DNA of 64,000 nt from Actinomadura sp. WMMA1423 (GTDB taxonomy: Bacteria; Actinomycetota; Actinomycetes; Streptosporangiales; Streptosporangiaceae). The translations under genes and the position numbers were made by a program. The DNA lies in the NCBI RefSeq assembly GCF_006547145.1, contig NZ_CP041244.1, positions 8,122,001 through 8,186,000 of the forward strand, written 5' to 3'. Positions 49,046 through 57,698 of this stretch are shown piece after piece. The number at the start of each line of letters is the position of its first letter. Within the stretch, counting starts at the first letter, position 1. Under the pieces are notes generated by a model. It was given only the letters and a program-made list of their open reading frames with translations, was not told the origin of the DNA and ran no database searches.

Positions 49046-52000
49046 GTGAGTTCCCCCCGGCTGCCGGACCATCTCGAAGTGCTCCTCACCGAGGAGCCGG
49101 TCCTCGACGTGTACGCGTACGGCCCCTGGCGCGTGCCTGACGGCTTGTACGAGGAGATGCGCGAGCGCGCGGTCGCCTACAACACCGACCAGCGCGCCGT
49201 CGTGCTGACGCGTCAGCTCAGCGACTTCTACGGCAGGGACACCAGCGCGGCCGGCGCGGAGCAGTGGTCGTTGCTGACGTTCATGCTGGGCGCCTCGGCG
49301 GTGCGCGGCGGCTCGCGCGGCGATGTCGACTACGAGCTGCTCTCGGACTTCCTGGCGACGCCGGAGTCGGCCGTGCGCGACCCGGCCGCGTGGTTCACCC
49401 AGGGCGGGCGCTGGCGCCCGCCGGGCCTGTGGCTGCCCGAGCCGGCCGGCGACGACCGGGAGCGGCGCGCGGTGATGTTCGAGCTCGCGCGGGCCGGGCT
49501 GGAGGTCTTCGAGGGCCTGGAGCCGCTGGAGCGGCGGCGGCGGGCGCTGACGGGCCTGTTCGACCGGCGCGCCGCCGACCCGGCGCTGCGCGAGGCGGAC
49601 ATGACCGTCCCCAACCGGCGGCTGGAGGAGGCGTGGGTCTCCGGCCTGACCGACGAGGAGCTGGCCGTCCTGCCCGAGCTGGCCGGGCCGGTGGGCTACC
49701 TGGGCTGGGTGTGCGAGGGGCTGGACGCCGCGCACGAGCGGCTGGCAGGGGCCGTCGCGGACGGGCACGAGCCCGACGAGGCGCTGGCCCGGCTCCTGCT
49801 GGCGGCCGACGCCGCGGTCGTCCCGGCCGAACTGGCGGTCGTTCTCGGCGGCGCCCGCTACGAGAACGTCGAGGAGCGGTTCCGCGCGGCGCGCGAGGGC
49901 TTCGCCGCCGAGGCGTGGCAGTACGACGTCCGGGCGTGGCTGGCGCGCGGCCTGGTCGCGGGCGAGGCGGACGCGGCCCGCGCCTGGCTGGACATGGCGG
50001 TGCGGTTCACCGGCTCCGTCCAGGGACTGCCGGAGGCGCCGGTCAGCCCGCGCTGCCGGGTGCCGGTGCGCCCGTTCCAGGTCGACCTGCGGCGCCTGTT
50101 CACCGTCCGCCGGGTCTTCAACACACTGAAGTTCGGCGGCGGCGAGGGCGACGCGCAGAGGGCCGGGACCCCGGAGCCGGAGCCCGCGACCGAGAGCGGG
50201 TCGCGGCTGGTCGGGCAGCCGGAGCTGGAGCGGGCGCTGCGGGAGGCGGTGGCGGCCCGGGTCGCCGGGCAGCGGCCGGTCCGGCTCCTCATCGCGGGTC
50301 CGGAGGGCACCGGGAAGGGCACCGCGGCCGAGATCGCCGAGGAGATGCTCGCCGAGCGCGGCGCCGTCCGCGAGGCGCTGTGGATCTCCGACCAGGTCTT
50401 CGCCTCGCTCGGCGTGAGCGAGGCCGTGCTGTGGCTCCAGGCGCGCGTCCGCGAGTGCCTGGAGCACCGGATGCTCCTGGTCGTCGACGACCTGGAGAAG
50501 CTCGCCGCGCACGAGCGCTGCGGCGCCGCCGCGGCCGAGGAGCTGCGGCGGCTCATGGCGCGCTCGCCGGCGCTCAACGTCGTCGCGCTGTGCCGCCCCG
50601 GCGGCGACCGGCGGCTGTTCGACGCCAACCCCGCGCTGGTCCGGGCGTTCGAGGCCGCCCGCACCCGCGACTTCGCCGAGGACGACTTCGCCGAGCTGTT
50701 CGCCCTGGCCGTCGCGCGGCGCGGCGCGACGGCCGGAGAGCAGGTCGCCGAGGCCGCCGGCGCCATGCTCCGCCGCACCCCGCCGCTGCTGAACCTGCGC
50801 GGAGCCCGGCTCGTGGAGCACATGGCGGGCCAGGCCGTCGCCGCCGCGGACCGGCGCGTCCGGCAGGACGGCCCGGACGGATCGGGCGCCGGGCCGCTGG
50901 AGGTCACCGCCGCCGACCTCCCGCAGCGGCTCATCGCGGGCCGCCCCGCCGAGTCCGACCCGCTCGCCGAGCTGGCCGCCTGCGTCGGCATCGAGCCCGT
51001 CAAGCGGGAGGTCGAGGCGCTGGTCGCCGAGGCCAAGGCCGCGCGGCTGCGCCGCGAGGCGGGCATGACGGCCCGGACCCGGTTGCGGCACCTGGTCTTC
51101 ACCGGGAACGCCGGCACCGGCAAGGGCAAGGTCGCGCGGATCCTCGGCCGGATCTACGCCGACATCGGCGTGCTGTCGTCCGGCCACACGGTCGAGGTGG
51201 AGCGCGCCGACCTGCTCGGCGAGTACGCCAGCGAGAGCGTGCTGCGCGTCCGCCGGGCGGTGGAGCAGGCCCACGGCGGCGTCCTGGTCGTCCGCGACGC
51301 GCACGCCCTGGTGTCGGCCGCGTCCGACGCGGCCCGGGGCCGCGAGGTGCTGGACGTCCTGCTGACGAGCGTGCAGGCGCACACCGAGGACCTCGTCGTC
51401 GTGCTCACCGGTCCCGAGGCGGAGATGAACGGGCTGCTGAAGGCGCACCCCGACCTCGCCGCCGCCTTCCCCCGCACGCTCCGCTTCCCCGACCTCACCG
51501 AGGAGGAGCTGGTGGAGGCGTTCACCGCCAAGGCCGCCGAGTCGGGGTTCGAGCTCGCCCCCGGCGTCCTGGAGAAGGTGCGCGCGCTGGTCGAGGCGGC
51601 ACCGCGCGAGCGCGGGATCGGCAACGTCCGCATCATGACGAACCTGCTCGACCGGGCCGTCGCGATGCAGGGGCGCCGCGTCCTCGCCGACGGGATCGTC
51701 GACGAGGACGAGTCCCTCGACGTGATCCTGCCGGAGGACGTCCCCGACACCCTCACCCGCGGCCGCGACGACGTCCCCGGCGACCCCCTCGCGGAGGTCG
51801 AGCGGCTGATCGGCCTCGCCGACATCAAGCGCGAGGTGGCCGCGCTGGTCGCCGAGGTCCGCGCGGAGCAGCTGCGGCGCGACGCCAAGGTGTCCCCGGC
51901 GCCCCCGGCCCGGCACATGGTGTTCGCCGGCAACCCGGGCACGGCCAAGACGACGATCGCGCGCCTGATCGCCGCCGTGTTCGCCCGGCTCGGCCTGCTG

Positions 52001-52633
52001 TCGTCCGGCCACCTGGTGGAGGTCACCCGCGCCGACCTCGTCGCCGAGTTCATCGGGCAGACCGCGCCGCGGGTGCGGGACGCGGTCGCCCGCGCCCTCG
52101 GCGGCGTCCTGTTCGTGGACGAGGCGTACACGCTGGCCTCCGGCGGCGGCGACCGGCGCGACTTCGGCCACGAGGCGATCGCCGAGCTGCTGCGCCTGAT
52201 GGAGGAGCACCGCGGCGACCTGGTGGTCATCGTCGCGGGCTACGACGCCGAGATGGAGCGGTTCCTCGACGCCAACCCGGGGCTGAAGTCGCGGTTCCCG
52301 AAGCGGCTGCGCTTCCCCGACTACACCGACGACGAGCTCGTCACGATCTTCGAGTTCATGGCGGCGGAGGACGGGTTCGCGCTCGCCCCCGGGATCCTGG
52401 ACGCGCTGCGCCGCCTCGTCGCGGCCCACCCGCGCGGCTCCTCGTTCGGCAACGCCCGGCTCGTCCGCAACCTGCTGGAGGCGGCGGTCTCCCGGCAGGC
52501 CCAGCGCATCACCGCCAAGGAGGACGCGGCCCCCGGCGAGATCGACCCCGCCGAGGTCGCGCTGCTGCGCCCCGAGGACCTGCCCGAGGCCCCGCCCCGC
52601 GAGGAGGAGGCGGGCTTCGGCCCCTACATCTAG
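49046..52633 (+). CDS. Large protein with three CbxX/CfxQ-type AAA modules
   Basis: 1195 aa. An N-terminal helical region (about 1-380) of unknown type precedes three tandem AAA modules. Module 1 (about 385-600) has Walker A GPEGTGKGTA and acidic LLVVDDLEKL. Module 2 (about 640-920) has GNAGTGKGKVA, but its Walker B reads LVVRDAHALV, lacking the DE pair. Module 3 (about 930-1170) has canonical GNPGTAKTTIAR and GVLFVDEAYTLA. Modules 2 and 3 resemble CbxX/CfxQ and EccA-type ATPases, which remodel protein complexes. Probably only module 3 is fully active. The GTG at 49046 has GGAG upstream at a longish spacing. No type VII secretion genes are nearby. Confidence 0.85.
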   Translation: MSSPRLPDHLEVLLTEEPVLDVYAYGPWRVPDGLYEEMRERAVAYNTDQRAVVLTRQLSDFYGRDTSAAGAEQWSLLTFMLGASAVRGGSRGDVDYELLSDFLATPESAVRDPAAWFTQGGRWRPPGLWLPEPAGDDRERRAVMFELARAGLEVFEGLEPLERRRRALTGLFDRRAADPALREADMTVPNRRLEEAWVSGLTDEELAVLPELAGPVGYLGWVCEGLDAAHERLAGAVADGHEPDEALARLLLAADAAVVPAELAVVLGGARYENVEERFRAAREGFAAEAWQYDVRAWLARGLVAGEADAARAWLDMAVRFTGSVQGLPEAPVSPRCRVPVRPFQVDLRRLFTVRRVFNTLKFGGGEGDAQRAGTPEPEPATESGSRLVGQPELERALREAVAARVAGQRPVRLLIAGPEGTGKGTAAEIAEEMLAERGAVREALWISDQVFASLGVSEAVLWLQARVRECLEHRMLLVVDDLEKLAAHERCGAAAAEELRRLMARSPALNVVALCRPGGDRRLFDANPALVRAFEAARTRDFAEDDFAELFALAVARRGATAGEQVAEAAGAMLRRTPPLLNLRGARLVEHMAGQAVAAADRRVRQDGPDGSGAGPLEVTAADLPQRLIAGRPAESDPLAELAACVGIEPVKREVEALVAEAKAARLRREAGMTARTRLRHLVFTGNAGTGKGKVARILGRIYADIGVLSSGHTVEVERADLLGEYASESVLRVRRAVEQAHGGVLVVRDAHALVSAASDAARGREVLDVLLTSVQAHTEDLVVVLTGPEAEMNGLLKAHPDLAAAFPRTLRFPDLTEEELVEAFTAKAAESGFELAPGVLEKVRALVEAAPRERGIGNVRIMTNLLDRAVAMQGRRVLADGIVDEDESLDVILPEDVPDTLTRGRDDVPGDPLAEVERLIGLADIKREVAALVAEVRAEQLRRDAKVSPAPPARHMVFAGNPGTAKTTIARLIAAVFARLGLLSSGHLVEVTRADLVAEFIGQTAPRVRDAVARALGGVLFVDEAYTLASGGGDRRDFGHEAIAELLRLMEEHRGDLVVIVAGYDAEMERFLDANPGLKSRFPKRLRFPDYTDDELVTIFEFMAAEDGFALAPGILDALRRLVAAHPRGSSFGNARLVRNLLEAAVSRQAQRITAKEDAAPGEIDPAEVALLRPEDLPEAPPREEEAGFGPYI

Positions 52634-52645
52634 TCCGTCCCTCCG

Positions 52646-54694
52646 TCAGCCGGCGCCCGCGGCCAGGCCGTCCGCCGCGGGCCGGTCGGCGCCGGCCCGC
52701 GGCCCGGCCGCCCCGCCTGCCGCGTAGGCGGAGGCCTGGAGGGAGTACAGGTCGGCGTAGAGGCCGTCCCGGGCCATCAGCGCGGCGTGGTCGCCCTCCT
52801 CGATCACCTCGCCGCGCTCCAGGACGTAGATGCGGTCGGCGTAGCGGACGCTGGCGAGCCGGTGGGTGATGAGCAGGACGGTCCGGCCGTCGGCGTGCGT
52901 GCGGATCCGCTCGAACAGCTGGTGCTCGGCGCGGGCGTCCAGGGCGGCGGTGGGCTCGTCGCAGATCAGCAGCGGCGCGTCCCGGTAGAAGCCGCGGGCC
53001 ACCGCGAGCCGCTGCCACTGCCCGCCCGACAGGTCGGCGCCGCCCTTGAACCGGCGGTCCAGCAGCGTGCCGTACCCGAGGGCGAGCTCCTGGACGACCT
53101 CGTCGGCGCCGGAGGCGCGGGCGGCGCCGAGCATCGCCGGGTCCTCGTCCTCGCCGTCCGCGGGCTCGCGGCCGCGGCCCATCGTGATGTTCTGCCGCGC
53201 GGTCATCGGCCAGTGCGTGTACTCCTGCGCGATGACGGCGATGCGCTCCCACACCTCGGACGGCTCCACCTCCGCCAGCGGCACGCCGTCCCAGCGCACC
53301 TCGCCGGCGTCCGGGTCGTACAGGCCCGCCATGATCTTGGCGAGGGTGGTCTTGCCGGAGCCGTTCTCGCCGACGAGAGCGACCACCTCGCCCTTGCGCA
53401 GGTCCAGTGAGACGCCCCTGAGGGACGGGGTCTCGGCGCCCGGGTAGGTGAACACCGCGTCCCGGACGGTGATCTGCTCGAAGTCGTCCGGGAGCCGCGC
53501 GCGCCGCTCCGCCGCGGCGGCGGGCAGCGCGCGGTGCGGGATCCGCTGCTCGGCCGCGTCGCAGAACGCCAGGTAGTCGCCGAAGTACAGCCCCTCCTCG
53601 TAGCAACGGTTGACCGCGAACACGAGGTTGACCAGGGACGACTGGCCCGAGCGGATCGCGAGGACAGCCGTGCCCGCGACCGCCAGCGGCACCGCGCCCT
53701 TCCACAGCATGACGCCGAGCGCGACGTAGACCAGCGCCGTCGCCGCGCCCTTGCCCGCGTCGCCGGTGACCTTCACGACGGTCTGCCGGCGCGCCACGTC
53801 CAGCTCGACCCGCCGCTGGTGGGACGCGGACCGGTCGTACTGCTCCAGCAGGAACCGCCGCATCGTGAACGAGCGCACCTCGGCGGCGTGCCGCCGCTCC
53901 ACCATCAGGTCGGACAGGATCCACTTGCGGCGCGTCACCCCGATCAGCGACAGCATCATCATGTACCGCATCCGCGCGCTGCGGACCGACGCCCAGCCCT
54001 CCGGCACGGCGGTGAGGAGCAGCAGCGGCAGCAGGACCGGATGCAGCACGCCGAGCGTCCCCGCGGCCGCGACCAGGCCGATGAGGCCCGTCAGGACGTC
54101 CACGGCGTGCCGGACCACCTGGGGCGCCGACATCATGCCCCGCCCCTCCGCGCGCTTCAGGTCGTCCAGGAAGTCCGAGTCGTCCAGCGCGGTCAGGTCC
54201 ACCGCGGTGGTCGCCTCGTACAGCCGCAGCTCGACCAGCCGCTCGACCTGCGGTTCGAGGCGGGCCTGCGCCCAGCCCGCGCCGGACTGCAGCCCGGCCC
54301 GCAGCGCCACCGCCCCCGCGACCAGCGCCAGCGACGGCAGGGCGTCGCGGACCCGCGAGGGGGTCGGCGCGGCGCTGAACAGCGCGGTCAGCACGCCGGT
54401 CGTGGCCAGCAGCCAGAACGCGGTGAAGAACCCGGCGGCGATGTTGAGCGAGACGGTCGCGAGCGCGTCGGCGCGGCTCGCCCGCCAGGCCAGCCCCGCC
54501 GCCTGGACGATCATCGAGGGGAGCCGCCGCGCGATCGTCGCCATGCCCGTCTCGGTGAGTTCCTTGTCCTTGGCGTGCCAGGACAGGATCACCTCGGGAA
54601 ACCCCGGATCGGGAGCCGCCTCCCGGCGCCGCCGGCGGCGCCGTAACGTCCGGGGACCCCCCGACCGCCTGGGGAAAAGCCGTCGTGCACCCAT
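52646..54694 (-). CDS. ABC exporter, fused permease and ATPase
   Basis: 682 aa. A basic N-terminal extension (RRRRRRREAA) precedes a six-helix exporter membrane domain (about 60-370). An ABC ATPase domain follows: Walker A LVGENGSGKTTLAKIMAG, Q-loop VIAQEYTHWPMTARQN, signature DLSGGQWQRLAVARGFYR, Walker B LLICDEPTAALDARAE, switch THRLASV. A half-size type IV exporter that should work as a homodimer; similar proteins are linked to peptide or lipid export. An Ala/Gly-rich tail ends the protein. Convergent with the AAA gene, 12 nt apart. Substrate unknown. Confidence 0.92.
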   Translation of the reverse strand: MGARRLFPRRSGGPRTLRRRRRRREAAPDPGFPEVILSWHAKDKELTETGMATIARRLPSMIVQAAGLAWRASRADALATVSLNIAAGFFTAFWLLATTGVLTALFSAAPTPSRVRDALPSLALVAGAVALRAGLQSGAGWAQARLEPQVERLVELRLYEATTAVDLTALDDSDFLDDLKRAEGRGMMSAPQVVRHAVDVLTGLIGLVAAAGTLGVLHPVLLPLLLLTAVPEGWASVRSARMRYMMMLSLIGVTRRKWILSDLMVERRHAAEVRSFTMRRFLLEQYDRSASHQRRVELDVARRQTVVKVTGDAGKGAATALVYVALGVMLWKGAVPLAVAGTAVLAIRSGQSSLVNLVFAVNRCYEEGLYFGDYLAFCDAAEQRIPHRALPAAAAERRARLPDDFEQITVRDAVFTYPGAETPSLRGVSLDLRKGEVVALVGENGSGKTTLAKIMAGLYDPDAGEVRWDGVPLAEVEPSEVWERIAVIAQEYTHWPMTARQNITMGRGREPADGEDEDPAMLGAARASGADEVVQELALGYGTLLDRRFKGGADLSGGQWQRLAVARGFYRDAPLLICDEPTAALDARAEHQLFERIRTHADGRTVLLITHRLASVRYADRIYVLERGEVIEEGDHAALMARDGLYADLYSLQASAYAAGGAAGPRAGADRPAADGLAAGAG

Positions 54695-54850
54695 GCGCCG
54701 CCCTCCGCGCGTACTACCGGCCAGGGGCAGTGTGCGCCCTTAGGGGGACGATGTCCGCTTCATTTCTCACAGAGGACGGTGATTTGTGGGTGTGGACAAT
54801 CATGCGCCGGACGGACGCGGCGCACGCCCGGGTTGTCTAGGGTCTACGCC

Positions 54851-56014
54851 ATGACCGACGGCTGGCCGGAAGGCCGGACACGCAAGGAGGGCGGCCGCGT
54901 GGCGCGCAGCAGGGACCACTCCGCACGCGCGGAGCACCACCACGCCGCCTACGGGCGGGACACCTACGGCGACCCCCACGACGACCCGTACGCCGGCGAC
55001 CAGCTCGCCGGGGGCCGGGTCGAGCAGGGCGGGCCGTACGGCGGGGCGCCCCACCGGCGGCGGCACCGGCGGCGGTGGCCGCGGGTGCTCGGCGCCCTCC
55101 TGGCCGTGCTCCTGGTCGTCGTCGTGGGCGGCTACTTCTACCTCGACTCCCGGCTGAAGCGCGAGTCGGTCCTCGTGGACTACCCGGGCCGGGTCGCCGA
55201 CACCCCGGGGACGAACTGGCTGATCGTCGGGTCCGACAGCCGCGAGGGCCTGTCGAAGGACGACCAGAAGCGGCTCGCGACGGGCTTCGCCTCCGGGCGG
55301 CGCACCGACTCGATGATGCTGCTGCACTACGGCTCCGGCGGGACGTCCCTCATCAGCCTGCCGCGCGACTCCTACCTCCCGATCCCCGGGCACGGCTCGA
55401 ACAAGCTGAACGCGGCCTTCGCCTTCGGCGGCCCCAAGCTGCTCGTCCAGACCGTGGAGAAGGCCACCGGGCTGCACATCGACCACTACGCCGAGATCGG
55501 CTTCGGCGGCTTCGTGGGCGTCGTGGACGCCGTCGGCGGCGTCGACATCTGCGTCAAGGAGAACATCAAGGACCGCAAGGCGGGGCTGAACCTCAAGGCC
55601 GGATGCCAGACGCTGGACGGCGGTCAGGCGCTCGGCTACGTCCGCACCCGCGCGTTCGCCCGCGCCGACCTCGAGCGCGTGGAGCACCAGCGGCAGTTCT
55701 TCGGCGCGCTGATGAAGAAGGCGACGAGCCCGGGCACGATGCTCAACCCGTTCCGCAGCGTCCCGCTGGCCATGAACGCCACCAGCAACTTCCTCGTGGA
55801 CGACGGCGACCACCTGTACGACCTCGTGCGCATGATGTGGGCGATGAAGGGCGTCAGCGGCGGGAACGGCGTCACGACCACCGTCCCGATCGGGGGCTCC
55901 GGCAGCTCGGCCTCCGCCGGGTCCTACATCACCTGGGACAGGTCCAAGGCGACCACGCTCTTCGGCGCGCTGAAGCAGGACCAGGAGATCCCGTCGAACG
56001 TCATCACGAAGTGA
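54851..56014 (+). CDS. LytR-CpsA-Psr (LCP) family cell wall glycopolymer transferase
   Basis: 387 aa. A His/Asp/Gly/Arg-rich cytoplasmic tail, one membrane anchor (about residues 78-99), then the extracellular LCP domain: NWLIVGSDSREGLSKDDQK, RRTDSMMLLHYGSGGTSLIS, LPRDSYLPIPGHGSNKLNAA and LDGGQALGYVRTRAFARADL. The conserved Arg and Asp residues that hold the polyprenyl-phosphate head group are present. LCP enzymes attach teichoic-acid-like polymers or arabinogalactan to peptidoglycan. ATG at 54851 is 8 nt after TAGGGT (54838-54843), a leaderless arrangement; a GTG at 54899 with AAGGAGG 8 nt upstream is a serious alternative. Confidence 0.92.
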   Translation: MTDGWPEGRTRKEGGRVARSRDHSARAEHHHAAYGRDTYGDPHDDPYAGDQLAGGRVEQGGPYGGAPHRRRHRRRWPRVLGALLAVLLVVVVGGYFYLDSRLKRESVLVDYPGRVADTPGTNWLIVGSDSREGLSKDDQKRLATGFASGRRTDSMMLLHYGSGGTSLISLPRDSYLPIPGHGSNKLNAAFAFGGPKLLVQTVEKATGLHIDHYAEIGFGGFVGVVDAVGGVDICVKENIKDRKAGLNLKAGCQTLDGGQALGYVRTRAFARADLERVEHQRQFFGALMKKATSPGTMLNPFRSVPLAMNATSNFLVDDGDHLYDLVRMMWAMKGVSGGNGVTTTVPIGGSGSSASAGSYITWDRSKATTLFGALKQDQEIPSNVITK

Positions 56015-56073
56015 CGGGCCGGGCCGCCGCCCGGCGCGCGGTGACGGGTCGCGCGCTCGAATAGAGTCGGGGG

Positions 56074-56367
56074 ATGTCGGAAGTGACGCCAGACGGCGGG
56101 AACCTGGACGAGTTGACGTCCAAGGAGCTGTACGAGCGGGCGATGGGTCTGGCCAAGGAGCGGCACGACGTCTCCTTCCTGTGGGACCTGCTGCGCGCGA
56201 TCCCGGCCGCCGCGGCGGCCACGGGGGAGGTCGACCGCGCCGAGTTCGACCTCCTCCACGGCCTGTCGCTGCTGGAGGAGTTCACGCACGCCGGCGAGGG
56301 CGAGATGGCGGACGCGCTGCGTCCCTTCTACATCGACTACCTCGCCCGGCACGCAAAGGGGACCTGA
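56074..56367 (+). CDS. Conserved small helical protein of unknown function
   Basis: 97 aa. Not assigned to a named family. It reads as an all-helical soluble protein: LDELTSKELYERAMGLAKER, HDVSFLWDLLRAIPAAAAAT, AEFDLLHGLSLLEEFTHAGE, ALRPFYIDYLARHAKGT. It is acidic, with no Cys and no membrane segment. The ATG at 56074 lies 7 nt after TAGAGT (56062-56067), so the mRNA is probably leaderless. Codon use is typical for the genome. It sits between the LCP gene and two mini membrane proteins in the same direction, but separate promoters seem likely. Confidence 0.8.
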   Translation: MSEVTPDGGNLDELTSKELYERAMGLAKERHDVSFLWDLLRAIPAAAAATGEVDRAEFDLLHGLSLLEEFTHAGEGEMADALRPFYIDYLARHAKGT

Positions 56368-56452
56368 CCGGCCCTTTGTCCCTTCTTGATCTCTCTTCGG
56401 CCACCCTGGGGAATCACTGAGAGTGAGTGATCGACCGCAGAGGGTGGTTGCA

Positions 56453-56611
56453 GTGAACAAGAAGTGGATGAAGGTCGCCGCCGTCGCCTTCGTGGCGTGG
56501 TATGTCATCAGCCGCCCCCAGGGGGCGGCGCATCTCGTCAACAACGCCCTGAGCGGACTCGGCAACGCCGCCGAGTCGTTGTCGCAGTTCATGAGCGCGA
56601 TCCCGAACTGA
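56453..56611 (+). CDS. Mini membrane protein A (52 aa), paralogue of the next gene
   Basis: Begins (GTG) NKKWMKVAAVAFVAWYVISR and continues PQGAAHLVNNALSGLGNAAE, SLSQFMSAIPN. One N-terminal membrane helix after a basic start, then an amphipathic C-terminal helix; this could be a single-pass anchor or an uncleaved signal. The GTG at 56453 has GAGGGTGG upstream; the frame also opens from 56423. It shares the pattern AFVxxYxxSxPxxAAxxVNNA with the 51-aa protein at 56781-56936, so the two are tandem duplicates. No function is known. Confidence 0.8.
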   Translation: MNKKWMKVAAVAFVAWYVISRPQGAAHLVNNALSGLGNAAESLSQFMSAIPN

Positions 56612-56780
56612 CGGCCGCCCGCCGGGGCACGTACCCCGCCGGTTCGGGCGTTCTCAACCGGGCGCCACCAAGCGGTTGCCCGTACGTCACAGTAAAATCG
56701 CGCTTTGCGGGCAGCCGCGGCGGGGCACAATGGGATCGGGTCGATTGTGTCGCGCGCTACAACCAGGGACGGCGTTACGG

Positions 56781-56936
56781 ATGAAGAAGAACCTCCGCTA
56801 TGTGGCGATCGCCTTCGTCATCTTCTACTTGCTGAGCTCACCGACGGATGCGGCAGGAGTGGTCAACAACGCCTTCGACCAGCTGGGCAACGCTGGCAAC
56901 CAGCTCGCCTCCTTCGTGAACGCCTTGGGCAAGTGA
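56781..56936 (+). CDS. Mini membrane protein B (51 aa), paralogue of the previous gene
   Basis: Begins MKKNLRYVAIAFVIFYLLSS and continues PTDAAGVVNNAFDQLGNAGN, QLASFVNALGK. Same plan as its neighbour: basic start, one hydrophobic segment of about 15 residues, Pro, then the VNNA motif and an amphipathic helix. The ATG at 56781 is in frame with a longer open reading from 56676, but similarity to the paralogue begins at this ATG. The RBS is weak. The conserved layout at low identity indicates an old duplication kept by selection. Confidence 0.82.
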   Translation: MKKNLRYVAIAFVIFYLLSSPTDAAGVVNNAFDQLGNAGNQLASFVNALGK

Positions 56937-57047
56937 CGGGCGCCCTGGGCGGATGAGCGCGGCCGGCGGCGCGGCCACCCCGGCCGCCGGCGGCACCGGC
57001 GGCGAGGACGGAGCCGATCCGGGGAGCGATCTCCTAGGATCGGCCAC

Positions 57048-57536
57048 ATGTCTGTCTTCGACGTAGAGATCGAGGCCCTGCGGGGCGGACCCGCGCACCT
57101 CGGGCAGTACCGGGGCAAGGCCGTGCTGATCGTCAATGTCGCCTCCAAGTGCGGCCTCACTCCGCAGTACTCCGGCCTGGAGAAGCTGCAGGAGACGTAC
57201 GCCGGGCGCGGCTTCACCGTCCTCGGCGTCCCCTGCAACCAGTTCATGGGCCAGGAGCCCGGAAGTTCCGAGGAGATCGCCGAGTTCTGCTCGGCGACCT
57301 ACGGGGTCACGTTCCCGATGACCGAGAAGGTCGAGGTCAACGGCGACGGCCGGCACCCGCTGTACCGGGAGCTCGTCGACGTCCCCGACGCCGAGGGCCA
57401 CACCGGCGACATCCGCTGGAACTTCGAGAAGTTCCTCATCGCCCCGGACGGTGCCGTCGCCGCGCGCTTCGCGCCCCAGGCCGAGCCGGAGTCCGCCGAG
57501 GTCGTCACCGCCATCGAGAAGACCCTCCCCGCCTGA
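57048..57536 (+). CDS. Glutathione peroxidase family (thiol peroxidase)
   Basis: 162 aa. Catalytic tetrad region intact: NVASKCGLTPQYSGLEKLQE (peroxidatic Cys), VPCNQFMGQEPG (Gln), RWNFEKFLIAPDG (Trp, Asn, Phe). The cysteine rather than selenocysteine version is present. Actinobacteria generally lack glutathione, so the reductant is probably thioredoxin, or mycothiol-linked; this is inference. Cytoplasmic, no signal. The ATG at 57048 lies 8 nt after TAGGAT (57034-57039), again suggesting a leaderless transcript. Confidence 0.95.
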   Translation: MSVFDVEIEALRGGPAHLGQYRGKAVLIVNVASKCGLTPQYSGLEKLQETYAGRGFTVLGVPCNQFMGQEPGSSEEIAEFCSATYGVTFPMTEKVEVNGDGRHPLYRELVDVPDAEGHTGDIRWNFEKFLIAPDGAVAARFAPQAEPESAEVVTAIEKTLPA

Positions 57537-57546
57537 CCACCCGCGC

Positions 57547-57575
57547 CCCGCGCACGGCCGAACCCCGTGCGCGGG
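57547..57575 (+). terminator. Hairpin downstream of the glutathione peroxidase gene
   Basis: CCCGCGCACGG (57547-57557) pairs perfectly with CCGTGCGCGGG (57565-57575), an 11-bp stem with a 7-nt loop, 11 nt after the stop codon. No T-run follows, so the function as terminator is inferred from position and stability. Confidence 0.6.
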
Positions 57576-57698
57576 CGTGGCTTGGTGCTCGTGACGGGGG
57601 GATGCGTCCGGTGTGAATCGCGCCACAGCGCGGAGGCGTTGCCTCCTATTGAGGGCACGTCTAACTTGTGGGTTCGCGATATTACGTGGAGGTGCCCC

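Noticed and set aside
48926..52429. 1167-codon minus-strand open frame opposite the AAA protein
   Set aside because: Shadow frame; the plus-strand protein has Walker motifs, an RBS and consistent codon bias.
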